From Mangrovitalea sediminis (lineage in GTDB: Bacteria > Pseudomonadota > Gammaproteobacteria > Pseudomonadales > Oleiphilaceae), in the NCBI RefSeq assembly GCF_002514725.1, contig NZ_NTLB01000001.1, positions 372,001 through 436,000 of the forward strand: a stretch of DNA of 64,000 nucleotides. Direction: 5' to 3'. The position numbers were made by a program, and so were the translations under genes. The notes beneath the pieces are model-generated. The model was not told the origin of the DNA and made no database searches. It was given only the letters and a program-made list of their open reading frames with translations. Positions 27,133 to 34,316 of this stretch are shown in pieces (position 1 is the first letter of the stretch; each line of letters begins with the position of its first letter).

Positions 27133-29343
27133 ATGAAAGCGCTACGCTACGCACTCTGGACCCTGCTTGCTCTGATTGTCCTCGCGGTCATCGGAGTCGT
27201 CGTTGCGGTATCGGTGATCAACCCCAACGACTATAAACCGCAAATCGAAAAAGCGGTGGAAAGCCATACCCGCCTCGATCTCAAGCTGAACGGCGACATT
27301 GGCTGGTCCCTGTTCCCGATCGGCCTGAAACTGAACGACGTGGCAGCAGACCTCGATGGCAAACCCTTCATCCGTGTCAACCGGCTGATCGCGGAGATCG
27401 ACTTCTGGTCGCTCCTACGCCTGCAGCCTTCCGTCGGCACCTTCGAACTCGATGGCCTCAATGCCGAATTGAGCAAGAACAAGGAAGGCGTCGGCAACTG
27501 GACCCGCATTGTGGCGGAGGCGCCCGCGGCAACGAAGACACTGCAGACTCCCGCGAAAGCAGCGCCCCAGCCCCAACCGTCGCAACCGCAAACGGCCCAG
27601 GCCGGCAAGCCGCTACAGTTCGACGTCAACAGCGTCAAGATAAGCGATGCCCAGATTCACTATGCGGACGCCGCCACGGGCCAGAAGGTTGCACTGGAAA
27701 AACTCAACCTGACCGCGAGCAATATTGCACCCGGCAAGACCTTCCCGCTCGACCTGTCATTCCATGTCGACAACGCAAAACCACAGATGGGCATCGACGC
27801 AACATTGAGCGCCAAGGTATTCGCCGACAAGAGCCTGAAGAAGTTCGCGATATCCGACCTCAGCACCAAAGTCACCGCACAGGGACAGCCTTTCAACGGC
27901 AAGTCTGTCGACGCCAAACTGACCGGTGCCGTAACAGCCGATCTCGACAAACAGATGGCGTCACTGAGCGGCCTGGAGCTGCAGGTGGCCAATATCACGC
28001 TGACCACCAGCGCCGACATTACCGGCTTCAACAACAAACCCGATATCAAGGGCGAGCTGGCGATCAAACCCTTCTCGGTCCGCAAGCTGCTCGACGATCT
28101 CGGCCAACCCGATATCAAGACGCAGGATGACAGCGTCCTGAAAAAAGTCGCACTGCAAACCCAGATCTCCGGGAGCGGCGGACAACTTAACCTCAAGCCG
28201 TTCCAACTGACACTGGACGACTCCAACTTCAAAGGTTCTCTGGGCTACAACCTGCTCAGCGGCTTCATCGGTGCCGACCTTAACGGCGATCAGTTGAACG
28301 TGGACCGCTACCTGCCGCCCAAGGCAGCCAAGGGCAAAACCACCGAAACGGCAGCCTCTCAACAGCAAAGCAGTTCCGGCAGCCCCTCCCCCGCAGCCAA
28401 CACCCCCGAGAAGGACCTGCTGCCGCTGGATACGCTGCGCCAGCTTAACTTCGACGTAAAACTGGGACTTGGCAAGCTCACCGCGGAAAACCTCAAGATC
28501 TCCGACATCCAGGTTCAGGCGACGGGCAATAAGGGCCTGATTCAACTCAAGGCACTCAACGGCAAGATGTACGATGGCAGCTTTGCCACAACGGCCAGCC
28601 TCGACGCCCGCAGCAGCAAACCGACCTGGCAGCTCCACAACGACCTCAAGGGGATCCAGACCCTGCCGTTGCTGACCGACCTGGCCAAGGTCAAACTGGT
28701 ATCCGGAGCAGTCAACCTGAAGGCTGACGTAAAAACCGAGGGCAACCGCATCTCCACCCTGCGCCAGAATGCCAACGGCGAAGCCAGCTTCAATATCGCC
28801 AATGGCGCACTGGAGGGCATGAACCTGACCGCCAAGGCCTGTGAGGGGATTGCCCGTCTGAATAAGGACAGCATCGACACCGGTAACTGGCCGGACAAAA
28901 CCCCCTTCGACCAGTTACAGGGTACCGTGAAGATCAACGGCAACACCCTCAACAACACCGACCTCAGCGCCAAGCTGGTGGGCCTGGCCCTGGGCGGTAA
29001 CGGCACCGTCGATCTCAAGCAGATGGCTCTCGATTACAAACTGGGCCTGCGCGTGGTCGGCGAGATCAGCAAGGACAAGGCCTGCCGCGTCAATCCTCGC
29101 ATACAGGGTGTAGTGATCCCGGTTAAATGCGACGGCAGCCTGACCGGCAACAGCAAGTCCCTTTGCCGGTTTGATACGGCCCGCTTTGGCGACGTCCTGA
29201 AAGGTATGGCAACCCAAGAGCTGAAAACCAAGGCCAGCGACGCCTTGCAGAAACTGCTCGACAAAAACTCGCAGAAGAGCGACGGCAGCCAGCAGGATTC
29301 AACCGAAAACCTGAAGAACCAGCTCAAGAACCTGTTCAAGTAA
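27133..29343 (+). CDS. asmA: AsmA family protein
   Basis: Large inner-membrane-anchored periplasmic protein of the AsmA/TamB-like superfamily, implicated in outer-membrane lipid homeostasis. From ATG 27133 it has 736 residues. A single N-terminal membrane segment (about 7-28) precedes an AsmA N-terminal domain with DLKLNGDIGWSLFPIGLKLND. A Pro/Gln/Thr-rich linker (about 135-155), a beta-rich repeat body and a second low-complexity linker (about 400-425) follow. The AsmA_2 C-terminal region ends with a Lys/Gln/Ser-rich tail. ATG 27106 would add nine residues. mutY follows after 44 bp. Confidence 0.88.
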   Translation: MKALRYALWTLLALIVLAVIGVVVAVSVINPNDYKPQIEKAVESHTRLDLKLNGDIGWSLFPIGLKLNDVAADLDGKPFIRVNRLIAEIDFWSLLRLQPSVGTFELDGLNAELSKNKEGVGNWTRIVAEAPAATKTLQTPAKAAPQPQPSQPQTAQAGKPLQFDVNSVKISDAQIHYADAATGQKVALEKLNLTASNIAPGKTFPLDLSFHVDNAKPQMGIDATLSAKVFADKSLKKFAISDLSTKVTAQGQPFNGKSVDAKLTGAVTADLDKQMASLSGLELQVANITLTTSADITGFNNKPDIKGELAIKPFSVRKLLDDLGQPDIKTQDDSVLKKVALQTQISGSGGQLNLKPFQLTLDDSNFKGSLGYNLLSGFIGADLNGDQLNVDRYLPPKAAKGKTTETAASQQQSSSGSPSPAANTPEKDLLPLDTLRQLNFDVKLGLGKLTAENLKISDIQVQATGNKGLIQLKALNGKMYDGSFATTASLDARSSKPTWQLHNDLKGIQTLPLLTDLAKVKLVSGAVNLKADVKTEGNRISTLRQNANGEASFNIANGALEGMNLTAKACEGIARLNKDSIDTGNWPDKTPFDQLQGTVKINGNTLNNTDLSAKLVGLALGGNGTVDLKQMALDYKLGLRVVGEISKDKACRVNPRIQGVVIPVKCDGSLTGNSKSLCRFDTARFGDVLKGMATQELKTKASDALQKLLDKNSQKSDGSQQDSTENLKNQLKNLFK

Positions 29344-29387
29344 CGCAACAAGCGGCAACGAGCAATAACAGAGAACAACGAGGGACA

Positions 29388-30455
29388 ATGACGACATTCG
29401 CCGACAAGCTGCTGTCCTGGTATGACCAACACGGTCGTCAGGACCTGCCCTGGCATCAGGATCGCTCAGCCTACCGGGTCTGGATTTCGGAGATCATGCT
29501 CCAGCAGACCCAGGTCGCCACGGTCATTCCCTACTTCGAGCGTTTCATGCAGCGCTTCCCGGATGTCGCCACCCTCGCCGACGCGCCACTGGACGACGTG
29601 CTCGAACACTGGTCAGGGCTGGGCTACTACGCCCGCGCCCGTAATCTCCACAAAGCCGCGAAACAGGTCTCAGAGCAATTCGGCGGAGCCTTTCCCGAGG
29701 ACATCGAAGCCCTGGAATCCCTCCCCGGCATCGGTCGATCCACCGCAGGCGCCATTCTCGCCCAGGCCTTCCAACAGCGCGCGAGCATTCTCGACGGCAA
29801 CGTCAAACGGGTGCTGGCCCGCCATCATGCGATAGCCGGCTGGCCCGGCCAGACCGACGTGCTGCGCCAACTGTGGGATAAAGCCGAGACACACACGCCA
29901 GACCACAGAGTCCGCGACTACACCCAGGCCATCATGGACCTGGGCGCCCTGCTCTGCACTCGTAGCAAGCCCGACTGCCAGCAATGCCCGATCAACGACA
30001 GCTGCGCCGCCTTTCAACGCGGCACGCCGACCGAGTATCCCGGACGCAAACCCCGCAAGACCCTGCCCGAGAAGGCCACCTGGATGCTGATGATCGAAGA
30101 CGGCGAAGGCCGCCTGCTGTTCGAACGTCGTCCTCCCAGCGGCATATGGGGCGGCCTATGGAGCCTCCCCGAAGCCGATCCGGCGCTCAATACCGAGGAA
30201 CTGGCGGACTACTGCGCCAACCACCTGGGGCTGGACTGCCAGCCCGCCGAGCCCAGGGCCGGCCTGCGCCACACCTTCAGTCACTATCACCTGCAGATCC
30301 AGCCCGCCCTGCTGCGCTGCCTCGGCACCCGGGCCGTTGCCGACAGTGACCGCCGCTGGCATTTTCGTGACGACGCGGTACGCGCTGGTATCCCCGCACC
30401 GATCCGTAAGCTGCTAACGGAACCGGCCCAGCTCGATCTGGCCCCTGCCCCCTGA
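29388..30455 (+). CDS. mutY: Adenine DNA glycosylase MutY
   Basis: Removes adenine mispaired with 8-oxoguanine or guanine. The 355-residue protein has catalytic Glu in WISEIMLQQTQV (about residue 37). The helix-hairpin-helix is LPGIGRSTAGAIL and the catalytic Asp lies in YTQAIMDLGALLC. The four-Cys [4Fe-4S] loop is C-TRSKPD-C-QQ-C-PINDS-C (about 192-208). The C-terminal NUDIX-like domain (about 225-345) recognises 8-oxoG. Followed by yggX in the conserved mutY-yggX order. Confidence 0.97.
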   Translation: MTTFADKLLSWYDQHGRQDLPWHQDRSAYRVWISEIMLQQTQVATVIPYFERFMQRFPDVATLADAPLDDVLEHWSGLGYYARARNLHKAAKQVSEQFGGAFPEDIEALESLPGIGRSTAGAILAQAFQQRASILDGNVKRVLARHHAIAGWPGQTDVLRQLWDKAETHTPDHRVRDYTQAIMDLGALLCTRSKPDCQQCPINDSCAAFQRGTPTEYPGRKPRKTLPEKATWMLMIEDGEGRLLFERRPPSGIWGGLWSLPEADPALNTEELADYCANHLGLDCQPAEPRAGLRHTFSHYHLQIQPALLRCLGTRAVADSDRRWHFRDDAVRAGIPAPIRKLLTEPAQLDLAPAP

Positions 30456-30506
30456 ACGTTTTTGCTATCATCGCCCCATCATTCAAGCATCCCCAGGAGA
30501 AACCCC

Positions 30507-30785
30507 ATGAGCCGTAAGGTCCTCTGCCGCAAATACCAGCAGGAAATGGACGGCCTCGACTTTCCCCCCATGCCCGGCGCCAAGGGTCAGGAGATCTTCG
30601 AAACCGTCTCGAAAAAGGCATGGCAGGAATGGCAGCAACAGCAGACCATGCTGATCAACGAGAAACACCTGAATCTGATGGACCCCAACGCACGTAAATA
30701 TCTGCAGGTGCAAATGGATCGTTTTTTGAACAACGAAGCCCACGATACCGCCGAAGGTTACGTGCCACCGGAAAATCAGGGGTAA
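30507..30785 (+). CDS. yggX: Fe(2+)-trafficking / oxidative damage protection protein YggX
   Basis: Small cytoplasmic protein proposed to protect labile iron and Fe-S clusters. The 92-residue length is exact for the family. It begins [20 protein letters not shown] with the conserved Cys7 and contains [18 protein letters not shown] and [16 protein letters not shown] 30507 follows a CAGGAGA site; the upstream extension of the frame overlaps the mutY end and is not coding. Operon with mutY. Confidence 0.96.
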   Translation: MSRKVLCRKYQQEMDGLDFPPMPGAKGQEIFETVSKKAWQEWQQQQTMLINEKHLNLMDPNARKYLQVQMDRFLNNEAHDTAEGYVPPENQG

Positions 30786-30801
30786 AACCGCAAAAACACC
30801 C

Positions 30802-30838
30802 TTGACTAGCGTCGGCCAAATCGGTTTAATAGCGCCCC
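30802..30838 (+). promoter_or_regulatory. Promoter of tRNA-Phe with GC-rich discriminator
   Basis: -35 TTGACT (30802-30807) and -10 TTTAAT (30825-30830) are 17 bp apart, each a 5/6 match. A GCGCCCC discriminator follows, the type linked to stringent control of stable RNA genes. Confidence 0.75.
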
Positions 30839-30841
30839 GTT

Positions 30842-30917
30842 GCCCGGATAGCTCAGTCGGTAGAGCAGGGGATTGAAAATCCCCGTGTCGGTGGTTCGAT
30901 TCCGCCTCCGGGCACCA
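30842..30917 (+). tRNA. tRNA-Phe (GAA)
   Basis: A 76-nt cloverleaf with encoded CCA. The acceptor arms GCCCGGA / TCCGGGC pair perfectly. The D-arm holds GCTCAGTCGGTAGAGC. The anticodon stem GGGGA / TCCCC encloses TTGAAAA with anticodon GAA at 30875-30877. The T-loop is GGTTCGATTCC. Single tRNA gene with its own promoter and terminator. Confidence 0.98.
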
Positions 30918-30924
30918 AAAATTC

Positions 30925-30958
30925 AAAGGCCTAGCTCTCACGAGCTAGGCCTTTTTTT
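30925..30958 (+). terminator. Terminator of tRNA-Phe
   Basis: 13-bp arms (30925-30937 and 30942-30954) around a TCAC loop, ending in a run of seven T. It is a canonical strong intrinsic terminator. Confidence 0.9.
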
Positions 30959-31345
30959 CATGGGACAAATATTCCAGGAACAACAGACATTCACCCGCGC
31001 AATATTCGCGGTACCACCAGGCAATTGGCCACCACTCAGCCCAAGCCCAGCCCTTCCCCCAAGCATTGCTTATCCATCAACGAACAATTAGCGCCTCTCA
31101 CAACCACCCTATCCAGCGCAATCCGTAGTAGCCACAGACCCCAGCCCCCAAACACACCGTGAACGCCCGAAAGGCCCGCGGGCCAAGCCTTTTGGGCATA
31201 GTTTCAATTTAATAAACAATTGGTTTATGGAAGGCGAGTTTATCTACATACGGGAAACTGATGAAATACTCCCATACCGCTCCCGCAGCCAAACAAACCG
31301 ACAGCCCGAGCGAACTCACACAAGCACCACGTAAGGAGATTCATC
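30959..31345. other. Gene-free region with C-rich tract, hairpin and inverted repeat
   Basis: No gene is supported. From about 31010 to 31160 the plus strand is C-rich and G-poor. A stem GCCCgAAAGGC / GCCTTTtGGGC (31165-31175, 31187-31197, one mismatch) follows. ATAAAC / GTTTAT (31212-31228) is a small operator-like palindrome in an AT-rich stretch that probably holds the promoter of the 31346 gene. Confidence 0.45.
31212..31228 (+). promoter_or_regulatory. Operator-like palindrome upstream of the HNYxG repeat protein
   Basis: ATAAAC-N5-GTTTAT, perfect 6-bp arms, lying in the only AT-rich stretch upstream of the gene at 31346. The regulator is unknown. Confidence 0.3.
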
Positions 31346-31738
31346 ATGAACACCATCAACACGACATCTGCAATTACTGCTCTGGCACTGGCAGCGGCCT
31401 TGGCTACCGGCTCAGGGGCTGCCTTCGCGAACGACCATAATTACAATGGCGTTGCCAGTGGCAAGGTCGTTATGCCGACACCGTATGTAGTTCATCAGCA
31501 GGCAATCAACGACCGTAACGTGAACTCGCACAACTATGACGGCATTCCGTCAACCGTGAAGTTCACGAGCCCTCGCACCCAGGTGTCTCATGCGAATACG
31601 GGAAGCGACCTCAACGTGAATTCGCACAACTACAGCGGCCACACGTCCAACGTGAGCCTGTCGGGTCTATATGACCAAGCCTCTGCAACCAATGCAGAAA
31701 GCTTCCAGCGCGACGCTCACCAAACGACCTGGTTCTAG
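31346..31738 (+). CDS. Small secreted protein with HNYxG repeats
   Basis: Not a family I recognise. The 130-residue product has a clean signal peptide (about 1-28, ending GAAFA). The mature part contains three copies of a 31-32-residue unit opening HNYxG at residues 31, 62 and 94. The units share the pattern HNYxGxxSxxV, and two are preceded by NVNS. It has no Cys and is rich in Asn, Ser, His and Thr. AAGGAG lies eight bases before ATG 31346, so translation should be strong. The next gene converges from the other strand. Extracellular or periplasmic function is inferred only from the signal peptide. Confidence 0.75.
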   Translation: MNTINTTSAITALALAAALATGSGAAFANDHNYNGVASGKVVMPTPYVVHQQAINDRNVNSHNYDGIPSTVKFTSPRTQVSHANTGSDLNVNSHNYSGHTSNVSLSGLYDQASATNAESFQRDAHQTTWF

Positions 31739-31747
31739 TTGACGGGC

Positions 31748-31796
31748 AGAGAGGGCGCAGCCACTGGTCGTCAAAGTAACCGCTGCGCCACTCTCT
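31748..31796. other. Long stem-loop between convergent small genes
   Basis: AGAGAG-GGCGCAGC (31748-31761) pairs with GCTGCGCC-A-CTCTCT (31782-31796) with a single bulged A, a 14-bp stem. It reaches the stop codon of the Myb-like gene. Without a T-run it may act as a bidirectional transcription barrier or 3'-end stabiliser. Confidence 0.5.
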
Positions 31797-31974
31797 ACCA
31801 GGAACCGTGGTTGGTAGGCTTCAAGGAAAGACCCAGCTCCTGCGCTTTGGATCTCACCGCGCTGGGGCTCCTTCCCAGTTTCAGGCATATCTCGTTAAGC
31901 GGCAGCCTCCGCTCGACCAAGTCGACCAGAGTCCTCTCGTCGTTTCCACTCCAGCGCTTTCCTGAATTCCTCAT
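31795..31974 (-). CDS. Very small SANT/Myb-like DNA-binding protein
   Basis: A 59-residue protein made almost entirely of one three-helix domain: RWSGNDERTLVDLVERRLP, then LNEICLKLGRSPSAVRSKAQELGL. The tryptophan-led first helix and the R-S-P-S-A-V-R-S-K recognition helix resemble SANT/Myb-like or homeodomain-like HTH domains. ATG 31974 is chosen because AAGGAG lies eight bases upstream; the upstream extension is unlikely. No effector domain is present, so it would act as a small DNA-binding or accessory factor. An inverted repeat lies about 50-85 bp upstream. Confidence 0.7.
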   Translation of the reverse strand: MRNSGKRWSGNDERTLVDLVERRLPLNEICLKLGRSPSAVRSKAQELGLSLKPTNHGSW

Positions 31975-32025
31975 AATTTGCGCTCCTTGCTCGCCGTCCG
32001 GCACCCTGTTACCCGGTAAACAGAC

Positions 32026-32060
32026 AAAGATCATCATAACGCACACAGGTGATCATCTTT
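32026..32060 (-). promoter_or_regulatory. Inverted repeat upstream of the Myb-like gene
   Basis: AAAGATCATC (32026-32035) and GATCATCTTT (32051-32060) pair at 9 of 10 positions across a 15-bp spacer. Position and size suit an operator for the 59-residue DNA-binding protein at 31974, possibly autoregulation. Regulator not proven. Confidence 0.4.
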
Positions 32061-32201
32061 TATACAAACGGATTTTCCTGCAACGGCAGGCGCCTGAAAC
32101 CAGCGTCAGTCGATAAAGGCAAGTATGGAGGGAGGAGAAAAGAAGAGAATCAGGAACGGCAGCTCATCCTTGGCACGTCACCGCCGCTCCTGACGACGGC
32201 A

Positions 32202-32456
32202 TCAACCCAAGTGGCTCTCAACTGCGGCAGCGGGGAGCATACCCGTCACTTTCATTCGAAGTTCATTGCGCTCGGCAAAAAGGGTGGCGACGGCATCCAT
32301 CACTTCGAGAAGACTGACAAAATGGCGAAACAGTGACTCTCCGCCAATCTCCAAGGCATAACGTGCGACATAGCTGCCGTCAGAAGTAAACTTGCGATCG
32401 ATTTCCCGAACCCGGACATCTTCGCGCTGGAAGATCACTCTGGAACAATCGTACAT
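32202..32456 (-). CDS. Small hypothetical protein
   Basis: An unrecognised 84-residue cytoplasmic protein with no signal peptide or membrane segment. ATG 32456 follows AAAGGA with an 8-base gap; ATG 32465 is an alternative adding three residues. The central segment YVARYALEIGGESLFRHF resembles a segment of the 71-residue protein at 32695-32910 (ARYDIEVEGEGVLHSF). The predicted pattern is beta strands followed by a helix (FVSLLEVMDAVATLFAER). Expression is plausible from the start signals but not demonstrated. Confidence 0.55.
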   Translation of the reverse strand: MYDCSRVIFQREDVRVREIDRKFTSDGSYVARYALEIGGESLFRHFVSLLEVMDAVATLFAERNELRMKVTGMLPAAAVESHLG

Positions 32457-32694
32457 AGCTGTCATCCTTTGTCGCTGGATCTGCCCGGCGATTATGGCAA
32501 GCCCCCCGACACGACTAAGTCCGGCATTACCCGTATATAACGGCAGCGAAAACGCAGGTTGGAAAGGTTTTTAAAATGGAATTTAAATATTTATTTTCAA
32601 TAAGTTAAGTGAGATTTCCTGAGAATATCAGAAGTGCAGCATGGGCAAGTTGTTACGCGATGGTAAGCGGGGGACAAGCGACAGATTCGAAAAT

Positions 32695-32910
32695 TCAACC
32701 CCAGTCGAGTTGGTACGTATTGGCCTGATCATCGTCGCCCAGCAGCATCTGCAAATATCCCTCCGCCTCCTGGCGCTCGGCAAAGCTGTGTAAGACGCCC
32801 TCCCCCTCGACCTCGATGTCATAACGAGCAGGGGATACGCCAGCGTTTTCATCTGCGACGACAACTTCTACCAGCTTTATGAGGCCGGCATCTCGAATCA
32901 GAGTGCGCAT
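32695..32910 (-). CDS. Small hypothetical protein, possible paralogue of the 32202 gene product
   Basis: An unrecognised 71-residue acidic protein (MRTLIRDAGLIKLVEVVVAD...). ATG 32910 is preceded by AAGGA five bases away. The core ARYDIEVEGEGVLHSFAER matches the layout of ARYALEIGGESLFRHFVSL in the 84-residue neighbour: strand, Gly-Glu turn, strand, then a helix ending in acidic residues. Both lie on the minus strand about 240 bp apart. Function unknown. Confidence 0.55.
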   Translation of the reverse strand: MRTLIRDAGLIKLVEVVVADENAGVSPARYDIEVEGEGVLHSFAERQEAEGYLQMLLGDDDQANTYQLDWG

Positions 32911-33256
32911 ACGCGTCCTTAGCAGGGATTTGCCGACAAAAGCGACAAAGGTCACATCAGCGTAGGCGACAAACGCAGAACAATCAAAAAAGTGACGGCG
33001 AGATCAAAAATTAAAAAAGGCCCCGCTGCCTGCCGGGGCCGAAAACTGGGTGTCTCAGGAGAATGGCAATACAATCCAGACGTTGGCCATCAGTCTGCTC
33101 CGGGACGCTTCATCGGAACAGGCACCCAGACCCGAAAGACGTCTCCCGTGGGAGGGAAAAGGACGCCAAGAACATCTCGAGCGCTCGCCAGCGCTCAGCC
33201 CTATTTAGCATCCTGAACATGACAGTTTCTTGAAAGGCGGAAATCTTTACCGCCAC
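32911..33256. other. Gene-free region downstream of the LpxL-like gene
   Basis: No gene is supported on either strand; only very short frames with poor start signals are seen. It contains a GAGCGCT/AGCGCTC stem (33179-33196) and an intrinsic terminator on the minus strand (33013-33040). It is probably a long 3' untranslated region of the acyltransferase gene, or an unrecognised small RNA ending at that terminator. Confidence 0.4.
33013..33040 (-). terminator. Intrinsic terminator, minus strand
   Basis: GGCCCCG / CGGGGCC arms (33034-33040, 33019-33025) followed on the minus strand by TTTTTT. It is about 215 bp after the LpxL-like stop. Confidence 0.75.
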
Positions 33257-34147
33257 TCATTCGTAGTAGATTCGAGGCAAGCCCTTCGGGCGACGTTTGA
33301 AGCGACGGTACTCCCACTGATATTGGGACGGCTCCAGCGAGATTCCCTCTTCGACACAGCGATTGAGCGCCGTCAACGACGATTTTAGGTCAGGGGCCTC
33401 AACGCCATCGGCGGGCTTGATGATCAGACGGAAGCCCTGTGCATTGGGCAAACGCAACGCATAGGCGCACAAAACAGAAGCTCCCGTGCGCGCAGAAAGC
33501 CGGGAGGCCAATGTCATCGTACTGGTCTCCAACCCGAAAAAAGGTGCGAAATCCGAGCTTTCCTTCGGAGGCACCTGGTCCGGCAGAATACCAACGACAC
33601 CGCCGTCTCTCAGGATCGCCAACAGGCGCGCCACCCCTTTATTGGTGGTCGGCACCAGTTCCGCTCCACTCCTGCTGCGCGCCTTGCGCATGTAGTTTTC
33701 AAGCCCCTGTAAGCGCGGCGGCCGATAGAGAGAAGCCATACGAAATTTCGAAGCCAGGTACAGCCCGGTCAGTTCCCAATTCCCCAGGTGCGGCCCGAGC
33801 ACGATCACGCCGCGGCCCTTTTCCAGGCTCTCTCTGATCAGTTCCTCGCCCTCCACTTCGCGCACCAGCGCCAGGCTCCGCTCCAACGGCCACTCCCAGA
33901 TCGCGCCTGCCTCAACAATGGTTCTGACGGTGTCCTGCATACTGCGCCGCCCCAGGTCCCGACACTGGTCTGGCGTCGCCCGCGGATAGCAGAAGTTCAG
34001 GTTGGTCCGAGTGATACGCGCTGGCTTCAACTGCAACCACCAGATCAGGTCGCCAATGGCGGCACCGAGACGCTGTAGGGAACGCAGTTCGAGTTTGGCT
34101 AACCAATGCGCCAAACGGACGATAAGCGAGGCGGCAAATTCCTTCAT
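33257..34147 (-). CDS. Lysophospholipid / lipid A late acyltransferase (LpxL/HtrB-like)
   Basis: Inner-membrane acyltransferase that adds a secondary acyl chain, most likely to Kdo2-lipid A. The 296-residue protein has the HX4E-type catalytic motif in LGPHLGNWE (about residues 117-125). It also has SLYRPPRLQGLENY (about 140-153), GILPDQVPPKE (about 186-196) and the C-terminal QYQWEYRRFKRRP typical of LpxL/LpxM. The substrate acyl chain cannot be told from sequence. LPS heptose genes lie 2 kb downstream on the other strand. Confidence 0.88.
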   Translation of the reverse strand: MKEFAASLIVRLAHWLAKLELRSLQRLGAAIGDLIWWLQLKPARITRTNLNFCYPRATPDQCRDLGRRSMQDTVRTIVEAGAIWEWPLERSLALVREVEGEELIRESLEKGRGVIVLGPHLGNWELTGLYLASKFRMASLYRPPRLQGLENYMRKARSRSGAELVPTTNKGVARLLAILRDGGVVGILPDQVPPKESSDFAPFFGLETSTMTLASRLSARTGASVLCAYALRLPNAQGFRLIIKPADGVEAPDLKSSLTALNRCVEEGISLEPSQYQWEYRRFKRRPKGLPRIYYE

Positions 34148-34316
34148 GAGTAAAAGGCGCTCCAGGGAAAAACTGGGTCATTCGAGGCGCTGCGCAGTAT
34201 AGCGCTTGAAGCCGCCCGGTTGAACGACGGTTTACCACAGGTGAAATGGCGCGGGAGGACGATTAGACTAGGGAGCCTCCAAAACGACAGTTGACCACGA
34301 GGATTATCGAGACAGG

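Noticed and set aside
33179..33196. GAGCGCT/AGCGCTC hairpin as a terminator of the LpxL-like gene
   Set aside because: No T-run follows on either strand; the real terminator is at 33013-33040.
32992..33216. A 74-codon open frame on the plus strand
   Set aside because: It runs through the minus-strand terminator hairpin, has no ribosome-binding site and shows no protein-like pattern.
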